Shown here piece after piece: positions 9,191-18,750 of a stretch of DNA of 64,000 bases. This DNA is from Corynebacterium sp. MSK041. GTDB taxonomy: Bacteria; Actinomycetota; Actinomycetes; Mycobacteriales; Mycobacteriaceae. The notes beneath the pieces were generated by a model, which saw nothing but the letters and a program-made list of their open reading frames with translations, was not told where the DNA came from and did not search any database. Where the stretch lies: contig NZ_JASPJK010000013.1 in assembly GCF_030232265.1 (NCBI RefSeq), positions 1 through 64,000 on the forward strand, in the 5' to 3' direction. Both the position numbers and the translations under genes were made by a program. The first letter of the stretch is position 1. Each line of letters opens with the position of its first letter.

Positions 9191-9586
9191 ATGGCACACC
9201 GCCCTTCCGCTGCCAGACGGCGCCAGGCTCCCCCTATCTCCCCGCAGCAGGAACCGGAGTTTAACCAAGCCCCACCATCACACCCGAACGCAGGTTCACA
9301 GGGCGCACCCGAGCCATTACCGGCTAGTGTGATCCCTTCAGGTGTCCAGGAGGGTGACGGCCAGGCCCATTCCGTCCGCCCGCCCCGCAAGGATCACCGT
9401 CTGGCGGTGCAAGCCGAAAAGCTGCGCCTGTCGGCGTTAACTAACGCCATTCAGTTTGGTGAGCAGAATTCCAGCATCAAACCCCGGCGTTTCGGTATTC
9501 TTCTTGGCTCTTTGGCCATTGGGCTGGTTATTCTCGGCGGAACCATCGGCGGATCCGCACTCCTGCAGTGGATTGCAAACCGGTAG
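9191..9586 (+). CDS. Small membrane protein with disordered N-terminus, T7SS accessory operon
   Basis: The protein has 131 residues. The N-terminus is basic and rich in Pro, Gln and Ser; residues about 70-95 are charged and helical. One glycine-rich transmembrane segment lies near the C-terminus (GILLGSLAIGLVILGGTIGG) and ends in LLQWIANR. The topology looks tail-anchored. ATG 9191 follows an AAGGAA ribosome binding site; an earlier in-frame ATG at 9158 is less well placed. It is the last gene of the operon that begins at 6693 and is followed by a terminator. I recognise no family. Confidence 0.6.
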   Translation: MAHRPSAARRRQAPPISPQQEPEFNQAPPSHPNAGSQGAPEPLPASVIPSGVQEGDGQAHSVRPPRKDHRLAVQAEKLRLSALTNAIQFGEQNSSIKPRRFGILLGSLAIGLVILGGTIGGSALLQWIANR

Positions 9587-9635
9587 CAGAATTAGAAGTA
9601 GGCATTGAGCAGTAGATACTGAGCCACTAAGAAGA

Positions 9636-9663
9636 GGAGGGCCCGGCACCGCCGGAGCCCTCC
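9636..9663. terminator. Hairpin between the T7SS operon and pckG
   Basis: Inverted repeat GGAGGGC ... GCCCTCC around a GC-rich loop, followed by TTCG. It lies between two convergent genes (stops at 9586 and 9689) and may terminate both. Confidence 0.55.
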
Positions 9664-9688
9664 TTCGCCTCTTTAAACGCGTGAGCGT

Positions 9689-11503
9689 TTAGATCTTCGC
9701 CTTGGACTTCTCCAGCTCGTCGAAGATTTCCTTCGGGATGCGGTCGCCCAGGGTCTTGAGGTACTCCTCACCCTCAGCGAACTCGGCTTCGAACTCGGCC
9801 GGGTTGACGGCGAGTGCTTCGCGGACGTCCTCGAGTGGTGTGTCCAGGCCGGTGAGGTCCAGGTCCTCGGCGCGGGCAACCAGGCCGGCGACGGTGTCGT
9901 CGGCCTCAACGCGGCCCTCGATGCGGTCAATGACCCACTTGAGTACGCGGGAGTTGTCGCCGAAGCCCGGCCACAGGAAGCGGCCGTCCTCACCGCGACG
10001 GAACCAGTTGACCAGGAAGATGGACGGCATGCGGTCGCCGCCCTCGGCGCCACGGTCGATCCAGTTCTGGATGTAGTCGCCGACGTTGTAGCCGATGAAC
10101 GGGAGCATCGCGAACGGGTCGTGGCGCAGGGAACCGACCTTGGCCTCAAGGGAAGCAGCGGTCTGGCCGGAAGCCAGCAGGGAGCCAATCATGGCACCGT
10201 GGTTCCAGTCGCGGGCCTGGGTAACCAGCGGGATGGTGGACGGGCGCCGGCCACCGAAGAGGATGGCGTCGAGCTTGACACCCTTCCAGTCGTCGAACTC
10301 CGGTGCAGCGGTCGGGCACTGGGAGATGGCCACGCAGTAGCGGGAGTTCGGGTGAGCAGCCGGGGTGCTGGACTCAGGGGTCCAGTCGTTGCCCTGCCAG
10401 TCGATGAGGTGCGCCGGCACCTCGCCGTCCATGTCCTCCCACCAGACATCGCCGTCATCAGTCAGCGCGACGTTGGTGAACAGGGTGTTGCCTGGCTCCA
10501 TGGTGCGCATGGCAATCGGGTTGGAGTCGTAGTTGGTGCCCGGGGCGACGCCGAAGAAGCCGTTCTCCGGGTTGACAGCGTAGAGGCCGTCCTCGCGCAG
10601 CTTCAGCCATGCGATGTCATCGCCGACGACCTCAGCGGTCCAGCCCTCAATGGTCGGGGTGATCATGGCCAGGTTGGTCTTACCGCAGGCAGACGGGAAT
10701 GCTGCTGCGATGTGGTAGGCCTTGCCGTTCGGATCGGTGAGTTTGAGGATGAGCATGTGCTCCGCCATCCAACCCTCTTCGCGGGCCATGACGGAAGCGA
10801 TACGCAGGGCGTAGCACTTCTTAGCCAGGATGGCGTTGCCGCCGTAGCCGGAACCGTAGGACCAGATTTCCTTGGTCTCCGGGAACTGGGAGATGTACTT
10901 GGTGTCATTGCACGGCCACGCCACGTCTTCCTGGCCTGGTTCAAGCGGTGCGCCGATGGAGTGGAGGCAGCGGACAAAGTCGCCGTCCTTGCCAATCTTG
11001 TCCAGGGCTTCCTGGCCCATGCGCGTCATGATGCGCATGGACATGACCACGTAGGCGGAGTCCGTCAGCTGCACGCCGAGCTTCGGCTCCGGGTCAGAGA
11101 TAGGGCCCATGCAGAACGGCACGACGTACATGGTGCGGCCCTTCATGGAGCCACGGAAGTGCTCGGTCATCTCAGCCTTGAGCGCGCTCGGCTCGACCCA
11201 GTTGTTGGTCGGGCCGGCATCCTCTTCCTTCTCGCTGGCGATGAAGGTGCGGGACTCCACACGCGCCACGTCGGACGGGTGGGAGCGAGCGAGGAAGCTG
11301 TTCGGACGCTTGTCCTCGTTGAGCTTGATCAGCGTGCCCTTTTCTACCAGTTCAGCGGCGAGACGGTCCCACTCTTCGTCTGATCCGTCGGCGAAAACGA
11401 CCTGCTCCGGCTGGAACAGCTCCACAGCGTCATTAATCCACTCAATCAGTTGTTCGTTTTCGGTGGGGGCCTGCCCCTGAAGACCCTTCACTACGGCGGT
11501 CAT
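9689..11503 (-). CDS. pckG: Phosphoenolpyruvate carboxykinase (GTP)
   Basis: Converts oxaloacetate and GTP to phosphoenolpyruvate, GDP and CO2 in gluconeogenesis. The 604-residue protein has the length of the GTP-dependent family and its signature P-loop with the reactive cysteine ([12 protein letters not shown]). ATG 11503 is preceded by GAGGAGA. A TACTCT at 11551-11556 (minus strand) could be a -10 box. The 299 bases between this gene and the divergent trmB hold no gene that I can see and probably carry both promoters. Codon use is strongly biased, as in highly expressed genes. Confidence 0.96.
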   Translation of the reverse strand: MTAVVKGLQGQAPTENEQLIEWINDAVELFQPEQVVFADGSDEEWDRLAAELVEKGTLIKLNEDKRPNSFLARSHPSDVARVESRTFIASEKEEDAGPTNNWVEPSALKAEMTEHFRGSMKGRTMYVVPFCMGPISDPEPKLGVQLTDSAYVVMSMRIMTRMGQEALDKIGKDGDFVRCLHSIGAPLEPGQEDVAWPCNDTKYISQFPETKEIWSYGSGYGGNAILAKKCYALRIASVMAREEGWMAEHMLILKLTDPNGKAYHIAAAFPSACGKTNLAMITPTIEGWTAEVVGDDIAWLKLREDGLYAVNPENGFFGVAPGTNYDSNPIAMRTMEPGNTLFTNVALTDDGDVWWEDMDGEVPAHLIDWQGNDWTPESSTPAAHPNSRYCVAISQCPTAAPEFDDWKGVKLDAILFGGRRPSTIPLVTQARDWNHGAMIGSLLASGQTAASLEAKVGSLRHDPFAMLPFIGYNVGDYIQNWIDRGAEGGDRMPSIFLVNWFRRGEDGRFLWPGFGDNSRVLKWVIDRIEGRVEADDTVAGLVARAEDLDLTGLDTPLEDVREALAVNPAEFEAEFAEGEEYLKTLGDRIPKEIFDELEKSKAKI

Positions 11504-11802
11504 ACATTCTCCTCAATAATCGGCGACTACCCAGTTAATTCTTCCCTCTTAGAGTATCGAAGTGTTACCCCCACCCGCCCGTCTCACGAAACTGCCCACG
11601 ATAGCGCGACAATGTCACATATTCCCCACCCCCGAAAGAGGGGCCGGGAAGGGCGGCTGACGGCGAGGATAAAACGTCGATAAGCAGCTTTGATTCCTGT
11701 AATACCTGCCGAGCGGATGGTTTGTGAGGTCTGCGGGCAGGATGCGCGAATGTTTTTGTCTTTATTGCCCCTATGCGGGGGACTGGCCTCAAAGCTGCGA
11801 CA

Positions 11803-12567
11803 ATGGCGTGCGTGAATGATTCTCTTGGTGAACTCCCGCACGGCCGTCCCCCGCAAACTGAGTTTGATACGGGCCTGGATTACCCCCGCCTGGGGTCCGT
11901 GACTTTCCGTCGTGGCACGCTCACGCCTAATCAGGAGCAGCTTTTCGACGAATGGTGGCCCCGACTCGGCCGCATCCTCACCCATTCAGATGAGGATCAG
12001 ACCATTGATGTTGATGAGTGGTTTGGGCGCAGCGGACACAAGACCATCGTGGAGATTGGGTCAGGCACGGGCACGTCCACGGCAGCAATGGCTCCGCTGG
12101 AGAAAGACACGAACGTGATCGCGGTGGAGCTGTACAAGCCGGGTCTGGCCAAGCTGCTGGGTTCTGTTGTGCGCGGCGAGATTGAGAACATCCGCATGGT
12201 GCGTGGGGACGGCGTTGAGGTCCTCGCCCGCATGTTCCCGCCGGAATCCCTCGACGGTGTGCGCATCTTCTTTCCGGATCCGTGGCCGAAGGCGCGGCAC
12301 CACAAGCGTCGCATCATCCAGTCGGGCACGCTCAACCTCATTGCCACACGCCTGAAGCCGGGCGGCGTGCTGCATGTGGCCACCGATCACGCAGATTACG
12401 CCGAGTGGATCAACGAGCTGGTTGAGGTGGAGCCGATGCTGGAATATAAGGGCTGGCCGTGGGAGAATGCCCCCATCCTGACCGACCGCCAGGTGATCAC
12501 CAAATTTGAGGGCAAAGGCCTGGATAAAGAGCACGTGATTTCTGAATATCTCTGGGTGAAAAAATGA
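11803..12567 (+). CDS. trmB: tRNA (guanine-N7-)-methyltransferase
   Basis: Uses S-adenosylmethionine to methylate G46 of tRNA. The Rossmann-fold SAM motif is [15 protein letters not shown] and the family signature is [25 protein letters not shown] follows. About 254 residues. ATG 11803 is chosen, but an in-frame ATG at 11773 is possible because neither has a good ribosome binding site. It overlaps the NYN gene by 4 bases (ATGA). The same order (pck, trmB, NYN, mmpL) occurs in other corynebacteria. Confidence 0.9.
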   Translation: MACVNDSLGELPHGRPPQTEFDTGLDYPRLGSVTFRRGTLTPNQEQLFDEWWPRLGRILTHSDEDQTIDVDEWFGRSGHKTIVEIGSGTGTSTAAMAPLEKDTNVIAVELYKPGLAKLLGSVVRGEIENIRMVRGDGVEVLARMFPPESLDGVRIFFPDPWPKARHHKRRIIQSGTLNLIATRLKPGGVLHVATDHADYAEWINELVEVEPMLEYKGWPWENAPILTDRQVITKFEGKGLDKEHVISEYLWVKK

Positions 12568-13220
12568 CAGATGTACATAGCTTGATCCATTCCTATGCCC
12601 CCGGCGCGGATGCCGGCCCGGACAGTTTGCTGCTGGTGTGGGACGCGCCGAATTTGGACATGGGCCTGGGCGCCATCCTGGGTGGCCGCCCCACTGCCGC
12701 GTACCGGCCGCGTTTTGATGCGATTGGCCGCTGGCTCGTGCACCGCGCCCTGGACATGCCGGGCGAGGTGGAACCGGAAGCAACCGTGTTCACCAACGTC
12801 ACGCCCGGTTCCGCCGATGTGGTGCGCCCCTGGGTGGAGGCGCTGCGCAACGTTGGTTTCGCCGTCTTTGCTAAACCGAAGGCGGATGAGGAATCTGATG
12901 TGGATGCGGACATGATTGCCCACATCACCCGCCGCCGAGATGAAGGCGTGCTGCGCGGAGTAGTGGTTGCGTCCGCTGACGGGCAGAACTTCCAGGACTT
13001 GCTCGAGGAGCTCGTCGCTGACGGCATCCCGGTCACGGTCATTGGTTTTCACGAACACGCCAGCTGGGCAGTCACCGACCCCGCCATCACGTTCGTAGAC
13101 TTAGAGGACATCCCTGGCGTATTCCGCGAACCGCTGCCGCGCGTCAACCTGGACCAGCTGCCGGACGGCGGTGCGTGGCTGCAGCCGTTCCGCCCGCTGA
13201 GCGCACTGATCAAGAACTAG
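12564..13220 (+). CDS. NYN-domain (PIN-like) putative ribonuclease
   Basis: This 218-residue cytoplasmic protein has the NYN/PIN-like fold. An acidic first strand ([15 protein letters not shown]), a central DADMIAHI segment, [11 protein letters not shown] and a late VTVIGFHE strand supply the usual cluster of metal-binding acidic residues. NYN proteins are single-strand ribonucleases or nucleic-acid binders; the substrate here is unknown. It is coupled to trmB (4-base overlap) and followed after 7 bases by mmpL. Confidence 0.8.
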   Translation: MTDVHSLIHSYAPGADAGPDSLLLVWDAPNLDMGLGAILGGRPTAAYRPRFDAIGRWLVHRALDMPGEVEPEATVFTNVTPGSADVVRPWVEALRNVGFAVFAKPKADEESDVDADMIAHITRRRDEGVLRGVVVASADGQNFQDLLEELVADGIPVTVIGFHEHASWAVTDPAITFVDLEDIPGVFREPLPRVNLDQLPDGGAWLQPFRPLSALIKN

Positions 13221-13227
13221 GAGACGC

Positions 13228-15498
13228 ATGTTCTATAGGTGGGGCCGTGCCGCCTACCGGCACCGCAAGATCATTCCTGTGGTGATCATTGCCCTGATCA
13301 TCCTCATGCAGGTGCTGTGGGGCGCCAAGCTCGGTGAGCGTCTGTCGCAGGAGGGGTGGGAGGATCCGCGCGCAGATTCCACCACCGCTGCGGTGATTGA
13401 GGAGGAGACGTTTGGCCGCGACAATGCCGGCGACGTGATCCTGTTGGTCAGCGGCAACGTCACGGACCCGGCGGTGGTGGCGTCCGCCAACGAGCAGATC
13501 TCCCGCCTTAAAGATCGCCCGGAAGTTGACCACTTAACCAGCTATTTTGCCACCCCGAACCCGCAGCTGATCTCCCCTGACAAAACGAAGGCTTTTGCCG
13601 CGATCGGCCTGGCCGGTGACGGCGAGCAGACCTTGAAGGACTTCCGGGCGCTGCAGGAAGAGCTGGAAGCCATTGAGATCCCTGGCGCCGAAGTGCAGAT
13701 CGCCGGCGCTACCGCCGTGGCTGATGCGTTGGACCGCGGCATGGCGGATGATATTGCCCGGGCAGAGAAAATCGGTCTGGTTTTTGTCGCCGTGATCCTG
13801 CTGTTCGTCTTCGGCGGTGTCATCGCAGCGGCAATGCCGCTGATCGTGGGCGTGCTGTCCATCATCGGTTCGCTGTCGATCCTGTCCATCCTGGCACAGT
13901 TCCAGCAGGTCAACGTGTTTTCGCAGTCCATCATCACCCTGTTGGGTCTGGGCTTGGCTATCGACTATGGCCTGTTCATGGTGTCCCGTTTCCGGGAGGA
14001 GCTGGATAAGGGCCGCACCGTTGAGGACGCCGTGGCGGAGACCACCACCACGGCAGGCAAGACGGTGTTCTTCTCCGCGCTGCTCATCGGTGTGGCGCTG
14101 TCGGGTCTGCTGATGTTCCCGCAGGCCTTCCTCAAGTCCGTCGCCTACGGCGCGATCAGTGCGGTGTTGTTCGCCGCCTTAATTTCAGTGGCGGTACTGC
14201 CGGCGTTGTTTGGGATGTTGGGACACAACATCGATAAATGGTCCGTCCGTCGCACCAGCCGGACGGCAAAGCGGCTCGAGGACACGATCTGGTTCAAGAT
14301 CCCGGCGTGGGCCATGCGCCACTCCAAAGCTGTCATCGTGGGCGTGACCGGCGCACTGTTGGCGCTGACTATTCCCATCGTGGGCATCACCTTCGGCGGT
14401 ATCAACGAGTCCTACCTGCCTCCCACCAACACGGTGCGCCAGGCACAAGATGACTTCAATGAGACCTTCCCCGCCTTCCGCACGGACCCAGTGAAGCTGG
14501 TTGTCACCGGCGCGGACAACCAGCAGCTGGTGGACGTGGTCATGCAAACCCGTCAGGTCACCGGCCTGGCCTCCCCCATGGCACCGACGCAGGCCACGAA
14601 GGACGGCACAACAGTGCTCTCCGGCACCCTGGCGGACCGCAATGGTGGTGAGGAAGTCATCGACCAACTCCGCGCCATCACCGCACCGGAGGGTGTGGAC
14701 CTCTACATCGCCGGCACCCCAGCCATGGAAATCGAATCCATCGAAGCCCTCCTGGAACGCCTACCGTGGATGGCGGTGTACATGGTCGTAGCCACGTTCC
14801 TGCTCATGGCGGTGCTCTTCGGCTCGATGATTTTGCCGGCCAAGGCCGTGATTATGAACATCCTGGGTATCGGCGCCACACTCGGTTTCCTCACCCTCGT
14901 CTTCGTGGACGGCGTGGGTTCCGGCCTGCTCGGCTTCACACCAGGTCCGCTTATGAGCCCGGTTCTCGTGCTCATCATCGCGATCCTCTACGGTCTGTCC
15001 ACGGACTATGAAGTCTTCCTGGTCTCGCGGATGGTGGAGGCACGGCACAAGGGCTCGCAAACAAGCGATGCGATTAAATACGGCACCGCGCACACCGGCG
15101 GGATTATTACGGCGGCCGCGCTCATCATGATCGTGGTCGCGGGCGCATTCGCGATGAGTGAGATTGTGATGATGAAGTACATTTCCTTCGGCCTCATCTT
15201 CTCCCTCGCGCTTGATGCCACGCTCATCCGTCTGCTGCTCGTGCCCGCCGTCATGCACGAACTGCGCGAGGACAACTGGTGGGCCCCACGGTGGATCAAA
15301 CGCGCCTACGAGAGCTTCGGGGAGGGCAGTTCGCTTATCGACGATGCCCCTGCTTCAGAACCCACCCACCCCCGCACCGGCGAAATCCCCATTGGCGATA
15401 CCGTCCTTGCCACGCAGCACGCCCGCAGCGGTGTGAGCGTGGACCAGGACAGCGACCTCATTCCCTTCGACGAACTCATGCGCCGACTGAATGACTGA
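13228..15498 (+). CDS. MmpL-family RND transporter (trehalose monomycolate exporter, CmpL-type)
   Basis: This 756-residue inner-membrane RND transporter has two repeats, each with a periplasmic domain and about six helices. Both halves keep the proton-relay Asp-Tyr pair: LGLAIDYGLFMVSRFREE in the first and LSTDYEVFLVSR in the second. Corynebacterial CmpL1/MmpL3-type proteins export trehalose monomycolate, and the gene sits beside the mycolate operon. A hydrophilic tail of about 70 residues follows the last helix. Substrate assignment rests on context. Confidence 0.88.
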   Translation: MFYRWGRAAYRHRKIIPVVIIALIILMQVLWGAKLGERLSQEGWEDPRADSTTAAVIEEETFGRDNAGDVILLVSGNVTDPAVVASANEQISRLKDRPEVDHLTSYFATPNPQLISPDKTKAFAAIGLAGDGEQTLKDFRALQEELEAIEIPGAEVQIAGATAVADALDRGMADDIARAEKIGLVFVAVILLFVFGGVIAAAMPLIVGVLSIIGSLSILSILAQFQQVNVFSQSIITLLGLGLAIDYGLFMVSRFREELDKGRTVEDAVAETTTTAGKTVFFSALLIGVALSGLLMFPQAFLKSVAYGAISAVLFAALISVAVLPALFGMLGHNIDKWSVRRTSRTAKRLEDTIWFKIPAWAMRHSKAVIVGVTGALLALTIPIVGITFGGINESYLPPTNTVRQAQDDFNETFPAFRTDPVKLVVTGADNQQLVDVVMQTRQVTGLASPMAPTQATKDGTTVLSGTLADRNGGEEVIDQLRAITAPEGVDLYIAGTPAMEIESIEALLERLPWMAVYMVVATFLLMAVLFGSMILPAKAVIMNILGIGATLGFLTLVFVDGVGSGLLGFTPGPLMSPVLVLIIAILYGLSTDYEVFLVSRMVEARHKGSQTSDAIKYGTAHTGGIITAAALIMIVVAGAFAMSEIVMMKYISFGLIFSLALDATLIRLLLVPAVMHELREDNWWAPRWIKRAYESFGEGSSLIDDAPASEPTHPRTGEIPIGDTVLATQHARSGVSVDQDSDLIPFDELMRRLND

Positions 15499-16492
15499 TC
15501 TTCGTTCCTGGGTGCGGTGGCTGGCCCCCGTCGCGGTCCTCATTGTTGTTGGACTGGTTTTCCGCGATCAACTGCCGTTCCTTGGGCAGGCCTTCGCGGC
15601 ACTTAGCCACGCCTCCCCCTTGTACGTGACGGCGTCGATTCTGTGCTCGGTGCTGGCCATCGTGGCCATGGCCATTGTGATGCGCATCCTACTCGTGGCT
15701 AAACACGTGAACGCGAACATCGGCAATTGCACCGCCATCACTCTGGCCAGCAACGCCTGGTCCACCACTCTCCCCGGTGGTCCCGCCCTGTCCGCGTGGT
15801 TGACCTACCGCGTCCACCGCTCTTGGGGCGCTTCACCGGGATTGTGCGGGTGGTTCTTTGTCATCTCCGGCGCACTGTCCACCGTGTGGATGGTGGTCAT
15901 TGGCATAGCCGCCGCTATCTTTCTTGGCGCCAACCTATCCATGTGGGCTCTCGCTGGCTCTCTCGCCGTAGCCTCTGCTGCCATTGCCGGCCTGTTCTGG
16001 GCCGTGTACAACCCGACCGTGCTCGCACGCTGGACGCGCTACCTGCCAACGCGTGTGCGCGAGCGTGTCCTGCCCGTGATCACTCAGCTTGGTGATATCC
16101 GCATGTCCCCCCGCGGTTTCATCGCCGCCGCTTTCTGCTCCCTGCTCAACCAGCTTATTGACGTAGCCACCCTCTACTTCTGTGTCGCCGCCGTCACCGG
16201 TTCCCTCCCCGGCTTCACCGCCGGTGTGGATGACACCACGATCCAGGGCGTCACCTTGGCCTTCATCATGACCAAGCTGGCCGGTGCTGCCCAGATCACC
16301 CCTGGCGGCATTGGCACCGTAGAACCCGTTGCCACCGCCTCCCTGGTGGCCACTGGCCTCACCTTGGTGGAAGCTACTGCCGCCACCCTGATCTACCGCA
16401 TCGTTTCCTTTGCCCTCATTACCGTCATCGGCTGGGTGGTCTACCTCATTGCTTATGCCGGAAAAGGGTTCATGCTCGGCCGGCAGCACTAA
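15491..16492 (+). CDS. Flippase-like integral membrane protein (LPG synthase TM-region family)
   Basis: The 333-residue protein has about eight transmembrane helices and resembles the UPF0104/AglD-like, lysylphosphatidylglycerol-synthase transmembrane family. Motifs include the TLPGGPALSAW region and TPGGIGTVEPVAT near the C-terminus. It overlaps mmpL by 8 bases, which suggests a common function in moving a lipid-linked precursor. The exact substrate is unknown. Its final codons form the left arm of a long inverted repeat. Confidence 0.82.
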   Translation: MTDLRSWVRWLAPVAVLIVVGLVFRDQLPFLGQAFAALSHASPLYVTASILCSVLAIVAMAIVMRILLVAKHVNANIGNCTAITLASNAWSTTLPGGPALSAWLTYRVHRSWGASPGLCGWFFVISGALSTVWMVVIGIAAAIFLGANLSMWALAGSLAVASAAIAGLFWAVYNPTVLARWTRYLPTRVRERVLPVITQLGDIRMSPRGFIAAAFCSLLNQLIDVATLYFCVAAVTGSLPGFTAGVDDTTIQGVTLAFIMTKLAGAAQITPGGIGTVEPVATASLVATGLTLVEATAATLIYRIVSFALITVIGWVVYLIAYAGKGFMLGRQH

Positions 16493-16513
16493 CGCCGCCG
16501 GTCGAGCATGAAC
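16468..16513. terminator. Long inverted repeat enclosing the stop codon of the flippase-like gene
   Basis: Arms at 16468-16484 (GTTCATGCTCGGCCGGC) and 16497-16513 pair with a single mismatch around a 12-base loop that contains the TAA. No U tract follows. It may act as a bidirectional terminator between the convergent genes ending at 16492 and 16542. Confidence 0.5.
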
Positions 16514-16541
16514 AATTCCCCTCTAAAAGAGGCCAGAAGAA

Positions 16542-18212
16542 CTACGCCGCCGAAGCAACATCCTCCTGAGCATCTTCCTTTTCATCTTCAGGCTTAGCCG
16601 AAGAACCAGACTTGGAACTAGACCCCTTAGAGCCAGAGCCCTCCTCCGGAGTCGATTCCTCATCCGACTTCTTCGAACTACTCAGATTCTCCAACGCATC
16701 ACCAACAGTGATCTGGTTACCGGAACTACCAGAACCAGGAGCACAGAACGCCCACAGCAAACCAGCAGCACCAGCAAGAGCAGCCAACGTACCCAGAACC
16801 TTCAACGCATCCTGATTGTTGTAAGCAAAAGCCTTCAACTGACCATCAACCTGCGCAGCAAACCGCGAAGCATCCTCATTGTAGATACCCGTACCCTGCT
16901 GAATCCTGGAGTTCGCCTCCTGAATCTGCTTACCAATACTCTCCTGCACCGCCATAATGCCCGGCGCCTTCGCATTACCCAACGCAATCAACGGCAACGA
17001 CAACAGCAGCGCACTAATCACACCACCAACAGCCGGCAAACAACGCTCAGTAATCGGATCATCACTGGAACCATCACCCGAAGAACCAGGCGCATTCTCA
17101 TCCAAGTTAGACACCGTGCACGACAACTCAGAACCAGTCTTCGCCGGAACAGTGAACTTGCCACCCTCCAGCGTCACATCAACAGCAACACCAGAATCAG
17201 TGCACTTAACACTCTTCGGCTCACCATTAGCCTCAGCCACCGTCACAGTGCCCACAGTATTCGGATTCGACGTACGGTAACGAAGAACCGCAGCACCAGA
17301 CTCATCAGTGACTACAGCCCCCTCATCAAGAGCCACGATCTTCTTACCCGCATCATCAGCCTTCGCATCCTCAATAGAGAACTTCCAACCAGACTTCGTC
17401 GCCGGAGCCGTCGGCTCAACAACCTTGCCACGCTTATTCACAAAGTTCTTCTCAATATTGATCACACCCTGGCAACCCTTAGTCGCTTGCTCCACGAGCG
17501 TCGCCGACAACTCGGTGTACTGAGTAACTGGAATCCAGTCATCATCACCAGAGATGTAACCCAAGTAGGTGGCGGCATCCGTACCCGGCTGCACTGCTTT
17601 ACCAACAGCCAGCGGAACAACCCGAGTACCGGCATTCTTCAGGCTGTTAGCAGCCTCCACCGCGGTTTGAACTGCGGACTTCACTCCGCCACCCGAACCG
17701 TCGCCATGCTTATTCGGTTGACCATCAGTGATCAGGTAGACGACCGTGTAATCCTTACCTTGGACCTCACTCAATGCCTTCTGCCAGTTGGTGTACCTGT
17801 CAGCACCATTCGATGGAATCGCAAGTTTGTCGATGTGATCGTTCAGAGTCTCCTGCTCAGAGGCAGGGGTCTTGTCTAGGTTTTGCTGCCCCTTTGCCGG
17901 AGAATCCGTCGCAAAGTTGTAAATGCCAATCTGGGTATCCGTATCCTTCAATGCATCAACGACAGCCTTGCCAGCCTCCTTCGACTGCGCTAGGCCCTGA
18001 GGACCGATCGAACCAGAAACATCAAACACAAGCGCCATGCTCAGGCCACCGCAACGCTCCGGAAGTGGCGGGTTAGCCGCGATGGCATGGCCGGCATCGA
18101 CCGGCGCGGCAGATGCGCGGGGCGTTGCCACTAGAACGCTGGCAACCAACGCCAGGATGGTGATCAGGGTGACCAGCAGCCACTGTGGGCGCACCCGATG
18201 TAATGACTTCAT
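16542..18212 (-). CDS. Secreted VWA-domain surface protein with C-terminal membrane segments
   Basis: The 556-residue protein begins with a signal peptide (ending ATPRASAA). A von Willebrand factor A domain (about residues 45-240) carries the MIDAS motif DVSGS and the strand LITDGQPN. A beta-rich region with paired cysteines follows. Towards the C-terminus come a hydrophobic helix (GGVISALLLSLPLIAL), a helical stretch, a second hydrophobic segment ending in WAFCAPGSGSSG, and a Ser/Lys/Glu-rich tail. It is probably surface-exposed and metal-dependent in adhesion or wall binding. ATG 18212 has GGGAG 8 bases upstream. Codon use is A-rich compared with the neighbours. Confidence 0.8.
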   Translation of the reverse strand: MKSLHRVRPQWLLVTLITILALVASVLVATPRASAAPVDAGHAIAANPPLPERCGGLSMALVFDVSGSIGPQGLAQSKEAGKAVVDALKDTDTQIGIYNFATDSPAKGQQNLDKTPASEQETLNDHIDKLAIPSNGADRYTNWQKALSEVQGKDYTVVYLITDGQPNKHGDGSGGGVKSAVQTAVEAANSLKNAGTRVVPLAVGKAVQPGTDAATYLGYISGDDDWIPVTQYTELSATLVEQATKGCQGVINIEKNFVNKRGKVVEPTAPATKSGWKFSIEDAKADDAGKKIVALDEGAVVTDESGAAVLRYRTSNPNTVGTVTVAEANGEPKSVKCTDSGVAVDVTLEGGKFTVPAKTGSELSCTVSNLDENAPGSSGDGSSDDPITERCLPAVGGVISALLLSLPLIALGNAKAPGIMAVQESIGKQIQEANSRIQQGTGIYNEDASRFAAQVDGQLKAFAYNNQDALKVLGTLAALAGAAGLLWAFCAPGSGSSGNQITVGDALENLSSSKKSDEESTPEEGSGSKGSSSKSGSSAKPEDEKEDAQEDVASAA

Positions 18213-18262
18213 GGAAATGACTCCCAAAACTCTGAGAAACTACCTAAAGGGCTATGGACTCA

Positions 18263-18291
18263 ACATTAGATACCGTTGCATTCCGGTGCAA
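18263..18291 (-). promoter_or_regulatory. Candidate promoter and operator of the VWA gene
   Basis: On the minus strand TTGCAC (18286-18291) and TAATGT (18263-18268) are 17 bases apart and about 50 bases upstream of ATG 18212. The -35 box overlaps the inverted repeat TTGCA-N6-TGCAA (18276-18291), which could bind a repressor. Confidence 0.45.
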
Positions 18292-18390
18292 TGAATATCG
18301 CGCATGAGCAGCCTCCCTACCCCCAGCTGACACCCTTTCGGGGACGACGTACCTGTCATCGCGGGAAGGGGCGCGGGCTATTCTGGGGCC

Positions 18391-18738
18391 ATGAAGAACT
18401 CCACCGCTATCACGCTCGACGTTGTTGCCATTGCACTGTTCGCATTGTTTGCGCGCATTGCACACCAGACTGATGAGATGCCGCTGAACTTTACCGGCTG
18501 GCTCAACACCCTGCGGCCGTTCTTGCTCGGCGTGGCGCTGGCGTGGGCAGTGGCGCTGTTTGCTCTGAAGGAAGCTAAAGGTTGGGCCATCTGGCTCATC
18601 ACCGTGGCTACCGGTTTAATTTTCTGGGCAATAAGAAATCAGCAGCTGCCGCACTGGTCCTTCATTCTCGTAGCCAGTGTGATGTCGGCGCTGCTGATGT
18701 TGGGGTGGCGCGGTATTGCGCGCCTGATCAAGCGGTAG
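18391..18738 (+). CDS. DUF3054 family membrane protein
   Basis: This 115-residue protein has four predicted transmembrane helices and a basic C-terminus (GWRGIARLIKR), matching the DUF3054 family of small actinobacterial membrane proteins. The function is unknown. It is transcribed divergently from the VWA gene and towards the small peptide gene and accD3. Confidence 0.7.
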   Translation: MKNSTAITLDVVAIALFALFARIAHQTDEMPLNFTGWLNTLRPFLLGVALAWAVALFALKEAKGWAIWLITVATGLIFWAIRNQQLPHWSFILVASVMSALLMLGWRGIARLIKR

Positions 18739-18750
18739 GTTAACCGCTGA

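Noticed and set aside
10121-11383. 420-codon open frame antisense to pckG
   Set aside because: It mirrors the codon periodicity of pckG on a high-GC strand; no domain is recognisable and it has no ribosome binding site.
11504-11802. GlxR/CRP-like site upstream of pckG (TGTGAC near 11605-11620)
   Set aside because: Only one half-site matches well; the partner half is degenerate, so I do not list it as a feature.
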